A stretch of DNA of 64,000 nt, from positions 3,844,001 to 3,908,000 of the forward strand of contig NZ_CP109499.1 of NCBI RefSeq assembly GCF_036231965.1, given 5' to 3'. This DNA comes from Streptomyces sp. NBC_01428 (GTDB taxonomy: Bacteria; Actinomycetota; Actinomycetes; Streptomycetales; Streptomycetaceae). How positions within the stretch are numbered: position 1 is the stretch's first letter; each line of letters starts with the position of its first letter. Of this stretch, positions 42,292 to 50,841 are shown one piece after another. The notes beneath the pieces are model-generated. The model made no database searches and was not told the DNA's origin. It saw only the letters and a program-made list of their open reading frames with translations. The position numbers were made by a program, and so were the translations under genes.

Positions 42292-43317
42292 ATGAAGATT
42301 CGCCGTGCCCTGGCCACCGCGGCCGCGACGGCTGTCATAGCCCCGCTCGCGCTGCTGTCGGTCGCCCCGGCCGCCCTCGCGGAGGAGAGCGCCACCCCGA
42401 GCGCGAGCGCGAGCGCGTCCGAATCCGCGTCGGAGTCGGCCTCCGCGAGCCCGACCCAGACGACCCCGGAGCCCACGGACACCACGTCCGCCTCGGCGAC
42501 GGCGACCGCTTCGGGCAGTTCCGGCCCGTCCGCGTCGGCACCGGCGTCGGAGTCCGCCCCGGCCTCCGCGTCCACCTCGCCGTCCTCCTCCGCCTCGCCG
42601 AGTCCGAGCGGGAGCACCCCGGCGGACATCTGCGTCGACGAGAACGGTGAGGACGTCAGCGAGCTGAGCGCCGACCTCACCAGCAGCCTGACGGGCCTGC
42701 CCCAGCGGATCGTCGCGGGCGCCGGCTGGACCGCCTTCAAGTACAACGTCTCCAACCACGGCGACCGCGCCATCGCGGACATCACCCCGCTGATCGGCGT
42801 CGCGGCCGCGGGCTGGGACGGCAGGGACTACTCGGGCAAGATCACCGTCCAGGTCCTCGACAAGGCCTCCGGCTCCTGGAAGGAGGTCGCCGGCGCGGCG
42901 GGCGAGGGCGGCACGTTCACCCCGTTCTCGCTGAACGCGGGCGCCTCCACCTCGTACCAGCTCCGGCTGAGCGTCAGTGGCAAGGTGCCGGACGCCGTCG
43001 GCATCACCGCGGGCTTCGCGCAGTACGCGGACGACGCGGGCTGCTGGATCGCGGACGACCCGAACGGCTGGATCTACGAGTTCGCGATCCTGGCCGCCGG
43101 TTCGGACGCGGGCGACCCGCCGGACTCCAAGCCGCAGACCGGTGGCGCGAAGGAGATCAAGGACGTCAAGAAGGTGGACGCCACCGGCTCGCTCGCCGAG
43201 ACGGGTTCGTCCTCCGCCCTGCCGACCATCGCGCTCGCCGGTGGTATCGCCGTCGTCGCCGGTGCCGGCGCGCTGATCGTCGTCCGTCGCCGCAGGTCCG
43301 GTGACGCGACCGCCTAG
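42292..43317 (+). CDS. LAETG-anchored (sortase substrate) surface protein
   Basis: 341 aa. Signal peptide (~1-30, cut after ALAEE), a Ser/Ala/Thr-rich stalk (~30-110), and a ~150-residue globular domain (SLTGLPQRIVAGAGWTAFKY to AGCWIADDPNGWIYEFAILA). The C-terminus has a sorting signal: LAETG, a hydrophobic helix and RRRRSGDATA. LAxTG is the class E sortase motif of Streptomyces. The Ser/Ala-rich stalk is a likely O-mannosylation target. GAGG lies 5 bases before the ATG. Function of the globular domain unknown. Confidence 0.93.
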   Translation: MKIRRALATAAATAVIAPLALLSVAPAALAEESATPSASASASESASESASASPTQTTPEPTDTTSASATATASGSSGPSASAPASESAPASASTSPSSSASPSPSGSTPADICVDENGEDVSELSADLTSSLTGLPQRIVAGAGWTAFKYNVSNHGDRAIADITPLIGVAAAGWDGRDYSGKITVQVLDKASGSWKEVAGAAGEGGTFTPFSLNAGASTSYQLRLSVSGKVPDAVGITAGFAQYADDAGCWIADDPNGWIYEFAILAAGSDAGDPPDSKPQTGGAKEIKDVKKVDATGSLAETGSSSALPTIALAGGIAVVAGAGALIVVRRRRSGDATA

Positions 43318-43357
43318 CACGAACGGACACCCCAGCACGCGGGCCTCGGCCCCGGAC

Positions 43358-43403
43358 GCGAAGAAGGACCTGCGCCAGGAGGGGGGCGCAGGTCCTTCTT
43401 CGC
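43358..43403. terminator. Strong bidirectional terminator
   Basis: GCGAAGAAGGACCTGCGCC (43358-43376) and its exact complement (43385-43403), 8-base loop, between the surface protein and the GMC gene. Confidence 0.9.
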
Positions 43404-43442
43404 GTGGTCCTTCTCCGCGGGGTCCTGGACGGGTTGTCCGGT

Positions 43443-45269
43443 CTATGCCGTCGGCGGCACCGTCGGCATGCCCAGGAACGGGAGCCGCAGCGCGCCGAAC
43501 GCGTCGGCCGGGACCGCGGGCCGGGACGGCTCGACCGCCTTGAGGCGTTCGTACGCGGCTCCCGGCGCCGGACGCGGATCGGCCTCGCCCTTGTTGGGCC
43601 AGAAGGACATCGCCCGCTCGGCCTGCGCCGTGATGGTCAGGGACGGGTTGACGCCGAGGTTCGCGGAGACGGCCGAACCGTCGACGACGGAGATCCCCGG
43701 GTGGCCGTACAGCCGGTGGTACGGGTCGATGACCCCGTCCTCCGCGCCCGCGCCGATCGGGCAGCCGCCGAGGAAGTGCGCGGTGAGCGGCGTGCCCATC
43801 AGTTCGCCGACGTTGCTGCCCGCGAAGCCGTTGATCTCCTCGGCGAGGGTGGTGGCCGCCTGCGAGGCCGCCTTGATCTGCTTGGGGTTGGGGGCACCGT
43901 GTCCCTGACGTGCCGTCAACAGTCCCTTGCCCGCGCCCTTCGGCTTCACGTACGTCGTCAGGGAGTTGTCGAGCGACTGCATGACGAGCCCGATGATGGT
44001 GCGCTCGGACCAGCGCCGGTTGGACAGCGACCGGAGCACGAGCAGCGGGTGCCGGGCCGCGTTGGCGAACCAGCCCGCGACCCTCGACGAGCCCTCCGCG
44101 TAGGGGACTTGGAGGATGGACAGGCCGCCCATCGCGTTGGATCCCCTGCCGTAACGCACGGGTTCGATGTGCGTGTTCTCGTCCGGGTGGATCGAGGACG
44201 TGATCGCGACACCCCGGGTGAAGTCGGCCTTGGGCGTTCCGTGCAGCTTGCGGTACCGCCGGTCGTCGGTCTGCGCGCCCACCAGGGCCTCGGAGTTGGT
44301 GCGGGTCAGTTCGCCCAGCCGCTTCGACAGGTACGGGAGCTGCCCGCCCGCCTTCATCCGGTGCAGCAGGGTCTGGGTGCCGTACGTGCCGGCCGCGAGG
44401 ACGACCCGGCGCGCCGTGAGCGTGCGCCCCTCCCCCTTGCGCCGCTCGTCCGTCGGAAGCGTCTGCACGGCGTACCCGCCCCGCGAGTCGTCCGTGACCG
44501 ACACGACCGTCGTCATGGGGTGGACGACGGCACCCGCCTTCTCCGCGAGGTAGAGGTAGTTCTCGTTGAGGGTGTTCTTCGCGCCGTGACGGCAGCCGGT
44601 CATGCACTCGCCGCACTCGGTGCACGCCTTGCGCGCGGGGCCCGCGCCGCCGAAGTACGGGTCGGCGACCTCCTGGCCCGCCGTCGCCTTCGCCGCTCCG
44701 TCCGCGTCCTGCCCGTCGCCGAAGAACACGCCGACCGGCGCCAGGTGGAAGCTGTCCCCGACGCCCATCCGCTCGGCGGCCGCCTTGAGGTGGACGTCCG
44801 ACGGGGTCATGGTCGGGTTGAGCCGCACGCCCAGCATGCGCCGGGCCTGGTCGTAGTACGGCTTCAGCTCCTCCTCCCAGTCGGTGATGTCCTTCCACTG
44901 CGGGTCGTCGAAGAACGGCTTCGGCGGTACGTAGAGGGTGTTGGCGTAGTTGAGGGAACCGCCGCCCACCCCGGCGCCCGCGAGGACCATCACGTTGCCC
45001 AGCAGATGGATGCGCTGGATGCCGTACATGCCGAGCCGCGGGGCCCAGAGGTAGTTCCTGATGTCCCAGGAGTTCTTGGGGAGCGCCTCGCGGGTGAAGC
45101 GCCGGCCCGCTTCGAGGACACCGACGCGGTACCCCTTCTCCGTGAGCCGCAGGGCGGTGACGGAGCCGCCGAAGCCGGAGCCGACGACGAGCACGTCGTA
45201 GTCGTACGTTCCCTCGCCGGTGTCCGCTGCCGCGTCCGGCTGTTCCTGGACAGAGCTCTCCTGTGACAC
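43443..45269 (-). CDS. GMC-family FAD oxidoreductase (cholesterol-oxidase-like)
   Basis: 608 aa. The FAD-binding Rossmann motif is VLVVGSGFGGSVTALRLTEK (~27-46) and the GMC loop is GAGVGGGSLNYAN. An inserted Cys-rich patch KACTECGECMTGCRHGAKNT (~215) is typical of the larger cholesterol-oxidase-like branch and recalls a 4Fe-4S ferredoxin-type site. The C-terminus has HFLGGCPIGAGAEDGVIDPY and VNPSLTITAQAER. No export signal, so intracellular. 51 bp downstream of the succinate-semialdehyde dehydrogenase and probably co-transcribed. Substrate (sterol or other alcohol) not known. Confidence 0.9.
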   Translation of the reverse strand: MSQESSVQEQPDAAADTGEGTYDYDVLVVGSGFGGSVTALRLTEKGYRVGVLEAGRRFTREALPKNSWDIRNYLWAPRLGMYGIQRIHLLGNVMVLAGAGVGGGSLNYANTLYVPPKPFFDDPQWKDITDWEEELKPYYDQARRMLGVRLNPTMTPSDVHLKAAAERMGVGDSFHLAPVGVFFGDGQDADGAAKATAGQEVADPYFGGAGPARKACTECGECMTGCRHGAKNTLNENYLYLAEKAGAVVHPMTTVVSVTDDSRGGYAVQTLPTDERRKGEGRTLTARRVVLAAGTYGTQTLLHRMKAGGQLPYLSKRLGELTRTNSEALVGAQTDDRRYRKLHGTPKADFTRGVAITSSIHPDENTHIEPVRYGRGSNAMGGLSILQVPYAEGSSRVAGWFANAARHPLLVLRSLSNRRWSERTIIGLVMQSLDNSLTTYVKPKGAGKGLLTARQGHGAPNPKQIKAASQAATTLAEEINGFAGSNVGELMGTPLTAHFLGGCPIGAGAEDGVIDPYHRLYGHPGISVVDGSAVSANLGVNPSLTITAQAERAMSFWPNKGEADPRPAPGAAYERLKAVEPSRPAVPADAFGALRLPFLGMPTVPPTA

Positions 45270-45320
45270 GTGCTGCTCTCCTCGTCGAGAACGGTTGGGA
45301 CCGGGCGGGCGGGACGGGGC

Positions 45321-47129
45321 CTACCGGAGGCGGAACGCCTTCATGACCTTCAGGCTCCGGCTCATGAACGCCGCGTACTTCTCGTCGTCCATGCCGAGGG
45401 ACGGGGCCATCGGCAGCAGGCGCTGCTGGGCGACGGTCTGCGCCTCGGTGTACTTGAGGATGCCCTCGGAGCCGTGCCGGCGGCCGAGGCCGGAGTCCTT
45501 CATGCCGCCCATCGGCGACTGGACGCTGCCGTACGCGGGCGCGTAGCCCTCGTTGACGTTCACCGTGCCGGTGCGCAGCCGGGCCGCGACGGCGCGGCCA
45601 CGCCGGCCGTCCTTCGTCCAGACGGACGAATTGAGCCCGTACGGAGTGGCGTTGGCGAGTTCGACGACCTCGTCCTCGGTCGAGAAGCGGTAGAGGGAGA
45701 CGACGGGCCCGAAGGTCTCCTCGGCGCAGACGGCCATCGGGGCCTCCACCCCGTCGAGGATGGTGGGCTCGAAGAAGTAGGGGCCGATGTCAGGGCGGGC
45801 GACACCGCCGGCGAGGACCGTGGCGCCCTTGGCGACGGCCTCCTCGACGTGTCGCGTCACGGTCTCCAGCTGGCGTTCGCCGACCAGCGACCCCATGTCC
45901 GCCCCGTACGCGAGGGACGTGCCGAGCCGCATCGCCCTGGTGCGGGCGGCGAACCGCTCCGCGAACACGTCGGCGACCGACTCGTGGACGTACAACCGCT
46001 CGATGGAGATGCAGAGTTGGCCGGCCGAGGAGAAGCAGGCGCGGACGGCGCCCGCGGCGGCCTTGTCGATGTCGGCGTCCTCCAGGACCACCATCGCGTT
46101 CTTGCCGCCGAGTTCGAGGGAGACCCCGACGAGCCGGGCGGCGGCGCCCTGGGCGACCTCGCGGCCGGTGCGGGTGGAGCCGGTGAACGAGACGTAGTCG
46201 GCGTGCCGGACGACCTCGGGTCCGACGACGGGCCCGTCCCCGAGGACGACCTGGAAGACCTCGGCGGGCAGCCCGGCCTCGACGAGGAGGTCACGCGCCC
46301 ACAGGGCGGTCAGGCAGGTCTCGGTGTCGGGCTTCATGACGACCGCGTTGCCCGCGACGAAGGCGGGCAGCGCGTCGCCGACCGACAGCTCCAGCGGGTA
46401 GTTCCAGGGCGCGATCTGCCCGACGACACCGCGCGGGTGGCGCAGTTCGGTGACCTTGGTGAGGGTGGGGACGGCGCCGGTGTGGCGCTTCGGGCGCAGA
46501 TAGGCGGGCGCCTTGCGGCCGTAGTGCCGGGCGGCGACCACGACGGCCTGGACCTCTTCGTGCGCGTGCAGCCGGGCCTTGCCCGTCTCCAACTGGATGA
46601 GGTCCAGCACCTCGGCCTGGCGGGCGAGCACAAGGTCGTGGAAGCGCAGCAGGACGGCGGCCCGCTGCCGGACCGGGGTGGCACCCCAGGCGACCTGGGC
46701 GGCGCGGGCCCGCTCGAAGGCCTTCTCGACGTCCTCGGGGGTGGACTCGGGCAGGTCGGCCAGCTTCTCGCCGGTGAACGGCGTGTGGTTGGCGGTCCGC
46801 CCGGACCCGACGACTCCCTTGGTGAGCTGCGCGACCAGCTCGGGGGTCACGACGTCCGCCGCGGTGCGCGCCCCGGAGGGGGCGGGGGCGAGGGGGTTGG
46901 TGCCGACGGGTGCGGCCTTGACGCCGGCCTCGTCCGGGGCGGCGGCGACCGGGACCGGCACGGCGTCCGGCGCCTCGGCGACCGCTGTCGGCGCCGCGTC
47001 GGGCGCCTCGGCGGCGGGGGCCGGATCCGCGTCGGGCAGCGCGGTGGCTCCGGCTGCCGCGTCGGCGGCGGCCGTCTCGTCGGTGCCGGTCTTTTCCGTG
47101 GCCTGCTCCGCGGCCTGCGAGTCCGTCAT
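45321..47129 (-). CDS. gabD2: Succinate-semialdehyde dehydrogenase (NADP+), GabD2-like
   Basis: 602 aa; the catalytic domain begins near residue 90. The extra N-terminal ~85 residues are Ala/Pro/Asp-rich and unlike the rest of the family. Aldehyde dehydrogenase motifs are present: VSLELGGKNAMVVLEDADID with the general-base Glu, FSSAGQLCISIERLYV with the catalytic Cys, and AEETFGPVVSLYRF. GabD2 oxidises succinic semialdehyde to succinate. The starting ATG is 47129. With the GMC gene downstream it forms a small operon of oxidative enzymes. Gene symbol by resemblance to mycobacterial GabD2. Confidence 0.87.
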   Translation of the reverse strand: MTDSQAAEQATEKTGTDETAAADAAAGATALPDADPAPAAEAPDAAPTAVAEAPDAVPVPVAAAPDEAGVKAAPVGTNPLAPAPSGARTAADVVTPELVAQLTKGVVGSGRTANHTPFTGEKLADLPESTPEDVEKAFERARAAQVAWGATPVRQRAAVLLRFHDLVLARQAEVLDLIQLETGKARLHAHEEVQAVVVAARHYGRKAPAYLRPKRHTGAVPTLTKVTELRHPRGVVGQIAPWNYPLELSVGDALPAFVAGNAVVMKPDTETCLTALWARDLLVEAGLPAEVFQVVLGDGPVVGPEVVRHADYVSFTGSTRTGREVAQGAAARLVGVSLELGGKNAMVVLEDADIDKAAAGAVRACFSSAGQLCISIERLYVHESVADVFAERFAARTRAMRLGTSLAYGADMGSLVGERQLETVTRHVEEAVAKGATVLAGGVARPDIGPYFFEPTILDGVEAPMAVCAEETFGPVVSLYRFSTEDEVVELANATPYGLNSSVWTKDGRRGRAVAARLRTGTVNVNEGYAPAYGSVQSPMGGMKDSGLGRRHGSEGILKYTEAQTVAQQRLLPMAPSLGMDDEKYAAFMSRSLKVMKAFRLR

Positions 47130-47279
47130 GAGCGGCAGGGTATGCCCGCTCGCCCCCTTTGGGTACCCGTCGGTAACGTCCTTTCACCGACCACTCACAC
47201 ACCGCCAGCGATCACTGGCAGCAAACGCGCTGATCAGGGCGTTGTCGGTACGGCGATCGCCGGTGCCGCAGTTTTTCGC

Positions 47280-48992
47280 TCACAGCTTGTCCACGTCCAG
47301 GTTCGCGATGGCCTGCCGGGCGACCTCGCGTCCGCGATCGGTGAAGTCGCCCTTGCCCGGGTAGCTGACCGTGAGCTTGTACATGTCGCCGGCCGCCGAC
47401 TTGTAGTAGAAGAGCCGCAGCTCGCGCGGGCGCGGGTTCTCGCTGTCGGTGGTCTTGTACGTCAGCGTGTTCTCGGCGGACTTCCTGCCCCGGTAGGTCG
47501 TGTTCCCGTCGGTCTCCGTCCGCGGCCCCTCGGGCATGCTCAGGCTGTACTCGCCGCTCTGCTTGAAGTCGCCGTTGTCGGCGTACATCTCGGCCGCCGC
47601 GGAGTCCTTGATCTCCTTGTTCGCGTCCTCCGACTTCTTCGCCAGGGTCAGCCCGATCCAGATGCTGCCGCTCCAGTCCGTGTACGTGACCCAGTGCGTC
47701 TTGTCCGAGGACCGGTCCGGCGTGGACTGCTGGTAGTCGGCCGGCACCGCCAGCGTCGCGGCGACGTCCGTCACATGATGCTTGCTCCAGCCGTCGGGCA
47801 GCGGTCCGGCGAACGGGTCGGCGATCACCAGGTACGCCGCCACCGCGAGGGCGACGACCGCCGCACCCACGCCGATCAGCGCCTTGCGGCCGAGCCGGAC
47901 GGTGAGGCCGCCGGTCCCGGCCGGCCCCGTCGGGCTCGCCACGGTGACCACCTGCGTCGGCGCCGGGGCAGGAGGCCGGGCCGCCTCCTCCAGGAGACGC
48001 CGGACCCGGTCCGCGCCGGGGCGGTGCGAGGGGTCCTTGGCGAGCAGGCCGTTGATCACCTCGGCGAGCGGACCCGCGGCAGAGGCGGGCACCGTCGGCG
48101 TGGAGTTGAGGACCGACTGGAGCGTGGCGGGCGTGTTGCTGCGACGGAACGGCGAGACGCCCTCGGTCGCCGTGTAGAGCACCACGCCGAGCGACCAGAG
48201 GTCGGAGGCGGGGCCCGGCCGCTGCCCGAGCACCCGCTCCGGGGCGATGTACTCGGGCGAGCCGACGAAGCCGCCGGTGTCGGTGAGGCTGGTCTCGCCC
48301 TCGATCTGGGCGATCCCGAAGTCGGTGAGCACGACCCGGTCGTGCCGGCCGAGGAGCACGTTGTCGGGCTTGACGTCCCGGTGCAGGACGCCCGCCGCGT
48401 GCGCCGCCTCCAGCGCACCGAGCACCTCCAGGCCGATCCGGGCGGCCTCGCGGACGCCGAGGGTGCCCTCCTGGAGGGCGTCGCCGAGCGACCGGCCGCG
48501 CACCAGCTCCATGACGATCCAGGGCCGGCCGTCCACGACCGCGACGTCGTGGACACTCACGACGGCCGGGTGGTCGAGCCGCGCCGCGGCGCGCGCCTCG
48601 CGCCGCATCCGCTCGTAGACATTGGCGCGTTCACGCTCGGGAAGATGGTCCGGGACGCGCGGTTCCTTGACGGCGACCTCGCGGTCCACGGTCTCGTCCT
48701 TGGCGCGCCACACCGTGCCCATGCCGCCGTGGCCGAGCTTGGAGAGCAGCCGGTAGCGGCCGGCGATGAGCCGCCCGGCGCCCGGGTCCTGCACGGGCGG
48801 CTCCGGACGCGCCTCCTGCTCCGGCTGCGCCTGCTCCGGGACGACCCGGGTCGGCGTGGCGTACGGATTGCCCGGGTACGGGACGGCGGCCTGTGCCTCC
48901 GGCCGGTGTCCCGGCGCGGCGGGCCGTGGTGGTTGCAGACCGAAACTCGTCGGTTCTTCGCCCCCGTGAGGGACTCCCCCGTTGTCGCTCAT
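47280..48992 (-). CDS. Transmembrane Ser/Thr protein kinase
   Basis: 570 aa. A Pro/Glu-rich N-terminus (~75 aa) precedes a Hanks-type kinase domain (~78-335). The Gly loop is LGHGGMG, the Lys is in VAVKEPR, the catalytic loop is HRDVKPDNVLL, and DFGIAQIEG and GSPEYIAPER complete the activation segment. One helix (~378-400, KALIGVGAAVVALAVAAYLV) leads to a ~165-residue outer domain starting DGWSKHHVTDVAATLAVPAD, which is shared in outline with the other kinases here. All catalytic residues are intact, so it is active. The signal sensed is unknown. Confidence 0.95.
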   Translation of the reverse strand: MSDNGGVPHGGEEPTSFGLQPPRPAAPGHRPEAQAAVPYPGNPYATPTRVVPEQAQPEQEARPEPPVQDPGAGRLIAGRYRLLSKLGHGGMGTVWRAKDETVDREVAVKEPRVPDHLPERERANVYERMRREARAAARLDHPAVVSVHDVAVVDGRPWIVMELVRGRSLGDALQEGTLGVREAARIGLEVLGALEAAHAAGVLHRDVKPDNVLLGRHDRVVLTDFGIAQIEGETSLTDTGGFVGSPEYIAPERVLGQRPGPASDLWSLGVVLYTATEGVSPFRRSNTPATLQSVLNSTPTVPASAAGPLAEVINGLLAKDPSHRPGADRVRRLLEEAARPPAPAPTQVVTVASPTGPAGTGGLTVRLGRKALIGVGAAVVALAVAAYLVIADPFAGPLPDGWSKHHVTDVAATLAVPADYQQSTPDRSSDKTHWVTYTDWSGSIWIGLTLAKKSEDANKEIKDSAAAEMYADNGDFKQSGEYSLSMPEGPRTETDGNTTYRGRKSAENTLTYKTTDSENPRPRELRLFYYKSAAGDMYKLTVSYPGKGDFTDRGREVARQAIANLDVDKL

Positions 48993-49138
48993 GGGTCATC
49001 TCTATCGCGGCGGGGCCGTCGGTATCCAGCCCTGTCGCCCGCCGGTCACAGACCCGTGACGCGCACCATCCCTTATCTCCCGTTCCTACCGGTTCGCGTG
49101 AACTGCTCTTCCGCGAACGCCTGTTCAGGACCGGGCCG

Positions 49139-50791
49139 TCACGTGCGGGCGAAGGTGTCCACGGCCACGTCGAAGTACTCCTTCGCCTCCGTCAGCCGGC
49201 CGACCGGCGCCGACACCCACACGTCGTACATCCGGTCGCCCTCCTCCCAGCACAGGTCGTAGGTGTGCCGGGCACCCTCCGCCGCGGTGAAGCCGTCCCA
49301 GGTGAACTCCCAGAGGGCGGCGGGGTGTCCGCCGCGCGTGGTCCGGGTGACCCGGCCGTCGCGGTAGCCCGGGTTGGTGGAGGACCCCTTGTCCGCCGCC
49401 CGGCGCATCACACCGAGCGGGCCGCCCGACGCGGGTTCGGACACCTTGACGCCGAGACGGAAGACCTGCCCGGGTGACATGTAGAAGACCCGCTCCCCCT
49501 GCGGGTCCCGGGTGAAGTCCTCGGGCACGGCCAGCGCGAAGCCGTACGGATCGGACGCCAGGCGGTATCCGGAGGGTGGCGCGGGACGGGAGCCGGTGGC
49601 GGTCGCGGGTTCGCGGCCGGTGGCCGTGGGGGCGGCACTGGCGGGCGACGCCGGACGGGTGCCGGACGCCGAAGGGCCCTCGCCGGGGGTGCGGGCCGTG
49701 CTGCCGGGCGCGCTCGACGAGGGCGGCGGGCCGTTCCCGTCACCACCGTCGTGCATCAGCAGGGCCGCCGCCGAAACTCCGGCCCCGGCCATCGCGGCGA
49801 CCAGCGCGGCGGCGACCAGCAGACCCCGCGCGGACTGCTTGGGCGGGCGCTCCTCCGCCGTACCGGAAGAGGGCGACGGCCTGGGTACCGGCCGGTGCAG
49901 CGGATTGTCCCGCCGGGTGGGCGTGTACGGGGCGGACCATCGCGGGGTGCGGCCGGTGTCCCGGAAGGCCCGCAGCAGCCGCTCCGCCTCGGCCGCGTCG
50001 ATCCGCCGCTCCGGGTCGCGCTCCAACAGGCCCCGCACGACGGGCAGCAGGGGCGTGGCCTGCGCCGGGGGACGGATCTCGTCGACGACGACCGCGTGCA
50101 GGATGCCGCCCAGCGAGTCACGGCGGAAGGGGGACGCGCCGCTCAGCAGCGTGCACAGCAGCGCACCCAGGGACCACAGGTCGGACTCGGGCCCGGTCCT
50201 CGCCCCGGCCATCCGCTCCGGCGCGGTGTACTCGGGCGAGCCGACGAACGCGCCGGTCTCGGTGAGCGTCGTGGCGCCCGCGACCTGGGCGATCCCGAAG
50301 TCGGTGAGGACGACACGGTCGGTGCCCGCCTCGACGAGGACGTTGGCGGGCTTGAGGTCGCGGTGCAGGACACCGGCCTCGTGCGCGCGGCGCAGCGCCC
50401 CGAGCAGGTCGATGCCGATCCGGGCGGCCTCGCGGGCGTCGACGGGGCCGCGCGCCGAGATCCGCTCGGCGAGCGAACCGCCGTCGATCAACTCCATGAC
50501 GATGTACGGACGTTCGTCGTCCACGACGACGTCGTGGACGACGATGATGTGCGGGTGGTGCAGCTGCGCCACGGCCCGCGCCTCGCGCAGGGTGCGGTCA
50601 CGCTGGAGGCGGGTCTCCTCGGCGGAGAGCGAGTCGTCGAGGACCAGTTCCTTCACGGCGACCTGCCGGCCGAGCAGTTGGTCGGTGGCGCGCCAGACGA
50701 CGCCCATGCCGCCCCGGCCGATTCTCGCCTCCAGCCGGTAACGGCCCGCGATCAAACGGACGTTCTCCCCCTCGGTCCCCATGGGCCCCAT
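49139..50791 (-). CDS. Transmembrane Ser/Thr protein kinase
   Basis: 550 aa from ATG 50791 (50782 is an alternative); the open frame runs on upstream but that part shadows the next gene. Kinase domain ~15-275: IGRGGMG, VAVKELVLDD, HRDLKPANVLV, DFGIAQVAG, GSPEYTAPER. A membrane helix (~329-350, GLLVAAALVAAMAGAGVSAA) and a Pro/Ser/Thr linker precede an outer domain opening YRLASDPYGFALAVPEDFTR. Active by motif. It is 50 bp downstream of the next kinase on the minus strand, so the two are likely one operon. Confidence 0.94.
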   Translation of the reverse strand: MGPMGTEGENVRLIAGRYRLEARIGRGGMGVVWRATDQLLGRQVAVKELVLDDSLSAEETRLQRDRTLREARAVAQLHHPHIIVVHDVVVDDERPYIVMELIDGGSLAERISARGPVDAREAARIGIDLLGALRRAHEAGVLHRDLKPANVLVEAGTDRVVLTDFGIAQVAGATTLTETGAFVGSPEYTAPERMAGARTGPESDLWSLGALLCTLLSGASPFRRDSLGGILHAVVVDEIRPPAQATPLLPVVRGLLERDPERRIDAAEAERLLRAFRDTGRTPRWSAPYTPTRRDNPLHRPVPRPSPSSGTAEERPPKQSARGLLVAAALVAAMAGAGVSAAALLMHDGGDGNGPPPSSSAPGSTARTPGEGPSASGTRPASPASAAPTATGREPATATGSRPAPPSGYRLASDPYGFALAVPEDFTRDPQGERVFYMSPGQVFRLGVKVSEPASGGPLGVMRRAADKGSSTNPGYRDGRVTRTTRGGHPAALWEFTWDGFTAAEGARHTYDLCWEEGDRMYDVWVSAPVGRLTEAKEYFDVAVDTFART

Positions 50792-50841
50792 GATGCACCA
50801 ACGGACGGAGACCCTCCGGAGCGGTGTCGTCGCCGTGGGTG

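Noticed and set aside
47232..47254. TTGTCGGTA near 47232 as a PafBC promoter
   Set aside because: Last base of the element differs and no TANNNT follows at 8 bp (GCCGGT).
45270..49262. 1330-codon open frame on the plus strand, antisense to kinase, dehydrogenase and GMC genes
   Set aside because: High-GC shadow frame; Arg/Gly/Val-rich with no domain, and the minus-strand genes beneath it are certain.
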